A DNA stretch of 64,000 nt from positions 44,613 through 108,612 of the forward strand of contig JAVBTT010000010.1 in NCBI GenBank assembly GCA_031556035.1. Direction: 5' to 3'. Shown here piece by piece: positions 61,232 through 64,000 of the stretch (its first letter is position 1; each line of letters opens with the position of its first letter). The notes beneath the pieces were generated by a model, which ran no database searches, was not told the origin of the DNA, and was given only the letters and a program-made list of their open reading frames with translations. This stretch comes from JAVBTT01 sp031556035. Lineage in GTDB: Bacteria; Bacillota; Clostridia; Oscillospirales; UBA929. A program made the position numbers and the translations under genes.

Positions 61232-62002
61232 CTACTGCTTTTTCTTGGGGCTTAGCCAGCCCTCCTTGTTGACCTGCCGCGCACGGGCAATGCCTAACGC
61301 CCCGTCGGGAACCTCGCCGGTTATGGTCGAGCCCGCCGCCGTGTACGCGTCCTTCCCCACGGTAACGGGAGCCACAAGGTTTGTGTTGCAGCCGATGAAC
61401 GCGTCGTCCTTAACTGTGGTGCGATGCTTGTTGACACCGTCATAGTTCACGGTGACGACACCGCAGCCCACATTTACGCGATCTCCGATGTCGGCGTCAC
61501 CGATGTAGGTCAGGTGGCTGACGCTGGTCTTGTGTCCGATGTTGGAGTTTTTCAGCTCCACAAAATCGCCGATTTTAGCCCCGTCGCCAACAACGGTGCC
61601 AGGGCGGAGATATGCGAACGGGCCTATCCGGCTGCCCGCGCCTATGCGCACACCCTTCAGAATCACAACATGGGGATATATGACCGTACCCTCGCCGATA
61701 ACGGTGTCAGGGTGGATAAACGCGCTGTCGATGTCCAGCACGTCCGCCCCGCGCTCCATGAATTCCAGGTTTACCTCCCTCTGAAGCGCCTTTCGCGCCG
61801 CTGCCAGCTCCGCGGAGCTGGTGACGGGAAGCCCGCGCACTTGCGGATGCTCCACAACCATGTCCCCCGCGCCCTCCCCCGCGGAAGCGCGGACAACGTC
61901 GTCAACCCCCTGGCCCTTCAGCTCATCGGCCATCCAGTCGTACACGCTCTTGAAAAGGATTTCCCGATCCAGCATCGGGTGCTCTGTGAAAACAGCCCTC
62001 AT
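61232..62002 (-). CDS. GlmU-like left-handed beta-helix acetyltransferase lacking the uridylyltransferase domain
   Basis: This 256-residue protein aligns with the C-terminal half of GlmU. The linker reads SSAELAAARKALQREVNLEF, then hexapeptide repeats run from DTVIGEGTVIYP to the GlmU-specific GCGVVTVNYDGVNKHRT, GSQ-equivalent NTNLVAPVTVG and the end ARARQVNKEGW. The catalytic-type His is probably in the NKHRT segment. Before the linker only about 60 residues remain (HPMLDREILFKSVYDWMADE...), a possible remnant of the missing uridylyltransferase half. It probably acetylates glucosamine 1-phosphate or a similar amino sugar. GGAGG lies 8 nt before the ATG. Confidence 0.86.
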   Translation of the reverse strand: MRAVFTEHPMLDREILFKSVYDWMADELKGQGVDDVVRASAGEGAGDMVVEHPQVRGLPVTSSAELAAARKALQREVNLEFMERGADVLDIDSAFIHPDTVIGEGTVIYPHVVILKGVRIGAGSRIGPFAYLRPGTVVGDGAKIGDFVELKNSNIGHKTSVSHLTYIGDADIGDRVNVGCGVVTVNYDGVNKHRTTVKDDAFIGCNTNLVAPVTVGKDAYTAAGSTITGEVPDGALGIARARQVNKEGWLSPKKKQ

Positions 62003-62150
62003 GTACCAGTCCTCCTTATTGTACCGTCCGCAGACGGTGGGATTTTCCCAGTACCCGCCTTCGCCCTATGGAGGCAGAAACAAATTCTGCTCCTGCCACG
62101 GCGGCACCCGCCCGGCTCCGCACCTCGCGTGATGCCATGCTCCCGCTGGG

Positions 62151-63641
62151 CTATATCCCCTCAAGCGCCGCCTCTACACGCCTTATCGCCGCCGACTTCT
62201 CCAGCGCCTTGTCTGAAAACCATTTGGACAGCCCCTCCAGCAGCGGGGAAGGGCCCATGTACGCGGCGCAGAGCGCGTCTCTGGGCTTTTCCGGACAGAA
62301 AAGCGCTCCAGCGCCCTCTCTGTACAAAATAGAGAGCCCTGATAATTCCTCGTCGGAAACGGCTATGTGAAAGCGATGGCTGTTCCTCAGCCTATCCAGT
62401 ATATTATCAAGCGTCCTTTTGAGGGAAGCGCCCGAAAGAGTGACGTCCTGTCCCAGCGCGAGCTGCGAGCCGCCAATCCGGCAGGAGCCGTTGAGGGATA
62501 TAGCGTCCAGCACGGATCCCGGCAGCAGCTCCACCCAGGCATAGCGCCTGAGTGAGGACTCGCGCGCCTCCTTCCGCTTTTTAAATAGCTCGGCCATTCG
62601 ACCGGCCTCATCCGCAGGAAGATTTTTCTCCAGCGCGGCGTATATGATGTCCGCCGGAATATTGTGCACTCCCAGCGACCCGCCCGCAGAGAAAAAATTT
62701 CCCTCGCCGTTTTCAAGCAACAGCGACCTTTCGGCAACCTCCCGCGGTTTCCCGCAGGTCGTTAGCAGAGGACTTCCGGACTCGAATATTCTGGAGACCA
62801 TGCTGTCGAAGAAAAGGGAGTCGTTCAGCGTCCTGAAAAACAGGGTGGTTTCCCTTGTGTCCGGATAGGAAATGACAGCTCCCATGCCCTTGCCAACCAT
62901 CATAATGGTCGAGTCCTGAGCCGGGGCGGTGTACATCACGCAGCTTCCCAGATGGTGCAGAGGCAGCCTGAGCAGCGAGGAGAGCGCCACCGGCGACAGT
63001 ATGGGGGGCGAGAGCAGATGCAGGCGGTGTCCGTTTTGCAGAATCATCTGCATACAACGCAACCAGAGCTCGGCGAACTCCTCCCGATCCTCAAGCCATG
63101 AGGCATCCGCCCAGCCCGAAAGATATACATCACCCGGCTTTGAAACGGATTGAACAGCATGCATAAAATTAACGGCGGCCTGCCTTCTTCCCCTGTTGCC
63201 GAAAAAGACCTCGTGTTCGGACGGAATACCCTTCTGAACATGCGGCCACAGGTTAAGCGGCCCTGACGGCACTGGACTGTCACCGGACAGAAAACCGGAA
63301 AAGACCCGCACCAGTTCCGACGCCCTTGGGGGTGGAAATCTTTGGACGGGCTTTGACTCAGGCTCCAAGAGCCATTTGTAGACAGAGTCTTCCGTTTCCT
63401 CCGCGCTTCCGCAGTGCCGGCCCGTGATTCCCTCGAGCTGCTTCAGATCGAGGGGAAGCGCCTGGGCTCCGGAAAGAAAGGCCGCAATGTCCCTAGCGGC
63501 GCGCTCAGGCTTCGCCGGGACGCGGTCTCCGTTACGCCAGCGGCTGACAAGGGAGGGATCGACTCCGATCCCCCTGGCCAAGGTGACGTTATTCATACGG
63601 AATACGGTCAGAAGAGTATTGATCTTCTCCCTGAAAGCCAT
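62151..63641 (-). CDS. HTH-domain protein of unknown function, 496 residues
   Basis: Residues about 1-60 form a Cro/CI-like helix-turn-helix (LLTVFRMNNVTLARGIGV, then VSRWRNGDRVP). The remaining 430 or so residues match nothing I recognise. They contain LWPHVQKGIPSEHEVFFG, a Rossmann-like SKPGDVYLSGWADASW, and a helical GRMAELFKKRKEARESSLRR. There is no membrane segment. ATG 63641 has GGAGG eight bases upstream and is preferred to ATG 63668, which lacks one. A large C-terminal region attached to an HTH suggests a sensor or stress regulator. Its neighbours (acetyltransferase and rRNA) give no hint. Confidence 0.72.
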   Translation of the reverse strand: MAFREKINTLLTVFRMNNVTLARGIGVDPSLVSRWRNGDRVPAKPERAARDIAAFLSGAQALPLDLKQLEGITGRHCGSAEETEDSVYKWLLEPESKPVQRFPPPRASELVRVFSGFLSGDSPVPSGPLNLWPHVQKGIPSEHEVFFGNRGRRQAAVNFMHAVQSVSKPGDVYLSGWADASWLEDREEFAELWLRCMQMILQNGHRLHLLSPPILSPVALSSLLRLPLHHLGSCVMYTAPAQDSTIMMVGKGMGAVISYPDTRETTLFFRTLNDSLFFDSMVSRIFESGSPLLTTCGKPREVAERSLLLENGEGNFFSAGGSLGVHNIPADIIYAALEKNLPADEAGRMAELFKKRKEARESSLRRYAWVELLPGSVLDAISLNGSCRIGGSQLALGQDVTLSGASLKRTLDNILDRLRNSHRFHIAVSDEELSGLSILYREGAGALFCPEKPRDALCAAYMGPSPLLEGLSKWFSDKALEKSAAIRRVEAALEGI

Positions 63642-63860
63642 AAGCTGTTCCTCCGAGCATTGCCCCATAATCTTACTCTAACACGTACGATTCGCGACGT
63701 CAATACAGACCTGCAATCAACACGTAATCATCACGCAATCATCACAGAGTTCAATTTTGTCGACTTTTTTAGCTCAATCGCAGAAAAATAAGCAAAGCCG
63801 CATCATCAGCTTTGCCTGTATTATACATCTACTCTTTAACGTGAGATGCGTATAAATCGA

Positions 63861-63891
63861 AAAGCGGACAGACCTTTTTAAGGTCTGTCCG
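63861..63891 (-). terminator. rRNA operon terminator
   Basis: CGGACAGACCTT and AGGTCTGTCCG form an 11-bp stem just after the 5S gene on the minus strand, followed by CTTTTC. Confidence 0.87.
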
Positions 63892-63904
63892 TTAAAAGCA
63901 ATGA

Positions 63905-64000
<96 letters not shown>

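Overview
The window looks like the chromosome of an anaerobic Clostridia-type Firmicute of moderately high GC. Support comes from strong AGGAGG-type ribosome sites with frequent GTG and TTG starts, an EcfA1-EcfA2-EcfT-TruA block, a SigI/RsgI pair, TPP and c-di-GMP-I riboswitches, a zinc-finger ClpE-like unfoldase and many secreted multidomain proteins. No phage, insertion sequence, CRISPR array or tRNA was seen. The right edge cuts a 5S rRNA gene on the minus strand, the promoter-distal end of an rRNA operon.

Region 1 (1-10424) is a catabolic island. A LacI-family repressor (cut by the left edge) is divergent from a plus-strand run encoding a TRAP transporter (DctP, DctQ, DctM), an L-fucose/L-arabinose-isomerase-family protein, two xylose-isomerase-like TIM barrels, a transketolase split into two subunits and a D-2-hydroxyacid dehydrogenase. 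An 11-bp-arm palindrome lies between its promoter and dctP. The run has no kinase and no aldolase. I propose a transketolase-based route for an acidic sugar that ends in reduction of a small 2-oxo acid such as glyoxylate.

Region 2 (10633-27866) encodes large secreted proteins: two GH172 (DUF2961) glycosidases, a 1425-residue subtilase on the minus strand, an unknown 174-residue protein and an 1806-residue PHP-domain protein. Three of these otherwise unrelated proteins end in the same roughly 85-residue module closing with FPSYSFTFT.

Region 3 (27928-40725, minus strand) is mostly housekeeping: NagB, a small P-loop protein, a CapA-like lipoprotein and a deacetylase-like lipoprotein, a ClpE-like ATPase, PgsA, CvpA, a DUF5711-like protein, TruA, the ECF energizing module and an RNA methyltransferase. 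Region 4 (41017-44489, plus) holds a GH112 disaccharide phosphorylase and an iron-type alcohol dehydrogenase.

Region 5 (44549-56305, minus) looks like a c-di-GMP and cell-surface block. It contains a PAS/PocR-like/GAF/GGDEF/EAL protein, a helical-repeat protein, two paralogous secreted subtilases and a CnaB-rich surface protein. The surface protein lies behind a c-di-GMP-I riboswitch and is split by a -1 frameshift at a CCCTTTT heptamer. The divergent sigI-rsgI pair follows (56780-58233).

Region 6 (58522-64000) has TPP-riboswitch-controlled thiT, a HAD phosphatase, a ComEC-like metallo-beta-lactamase protein with a DUF3006 protein, a GlmU-like acetyltransferase without the uridylyltransferase half, an HTH protein of unknown role, and the 5S rRNA. 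ThiT presumably uses the EcfA1A2T module of region 3. A dispersed element of about 100 bp with terminal inverted repeats occurs at 2404 and 10477, with a half copy at 58405.
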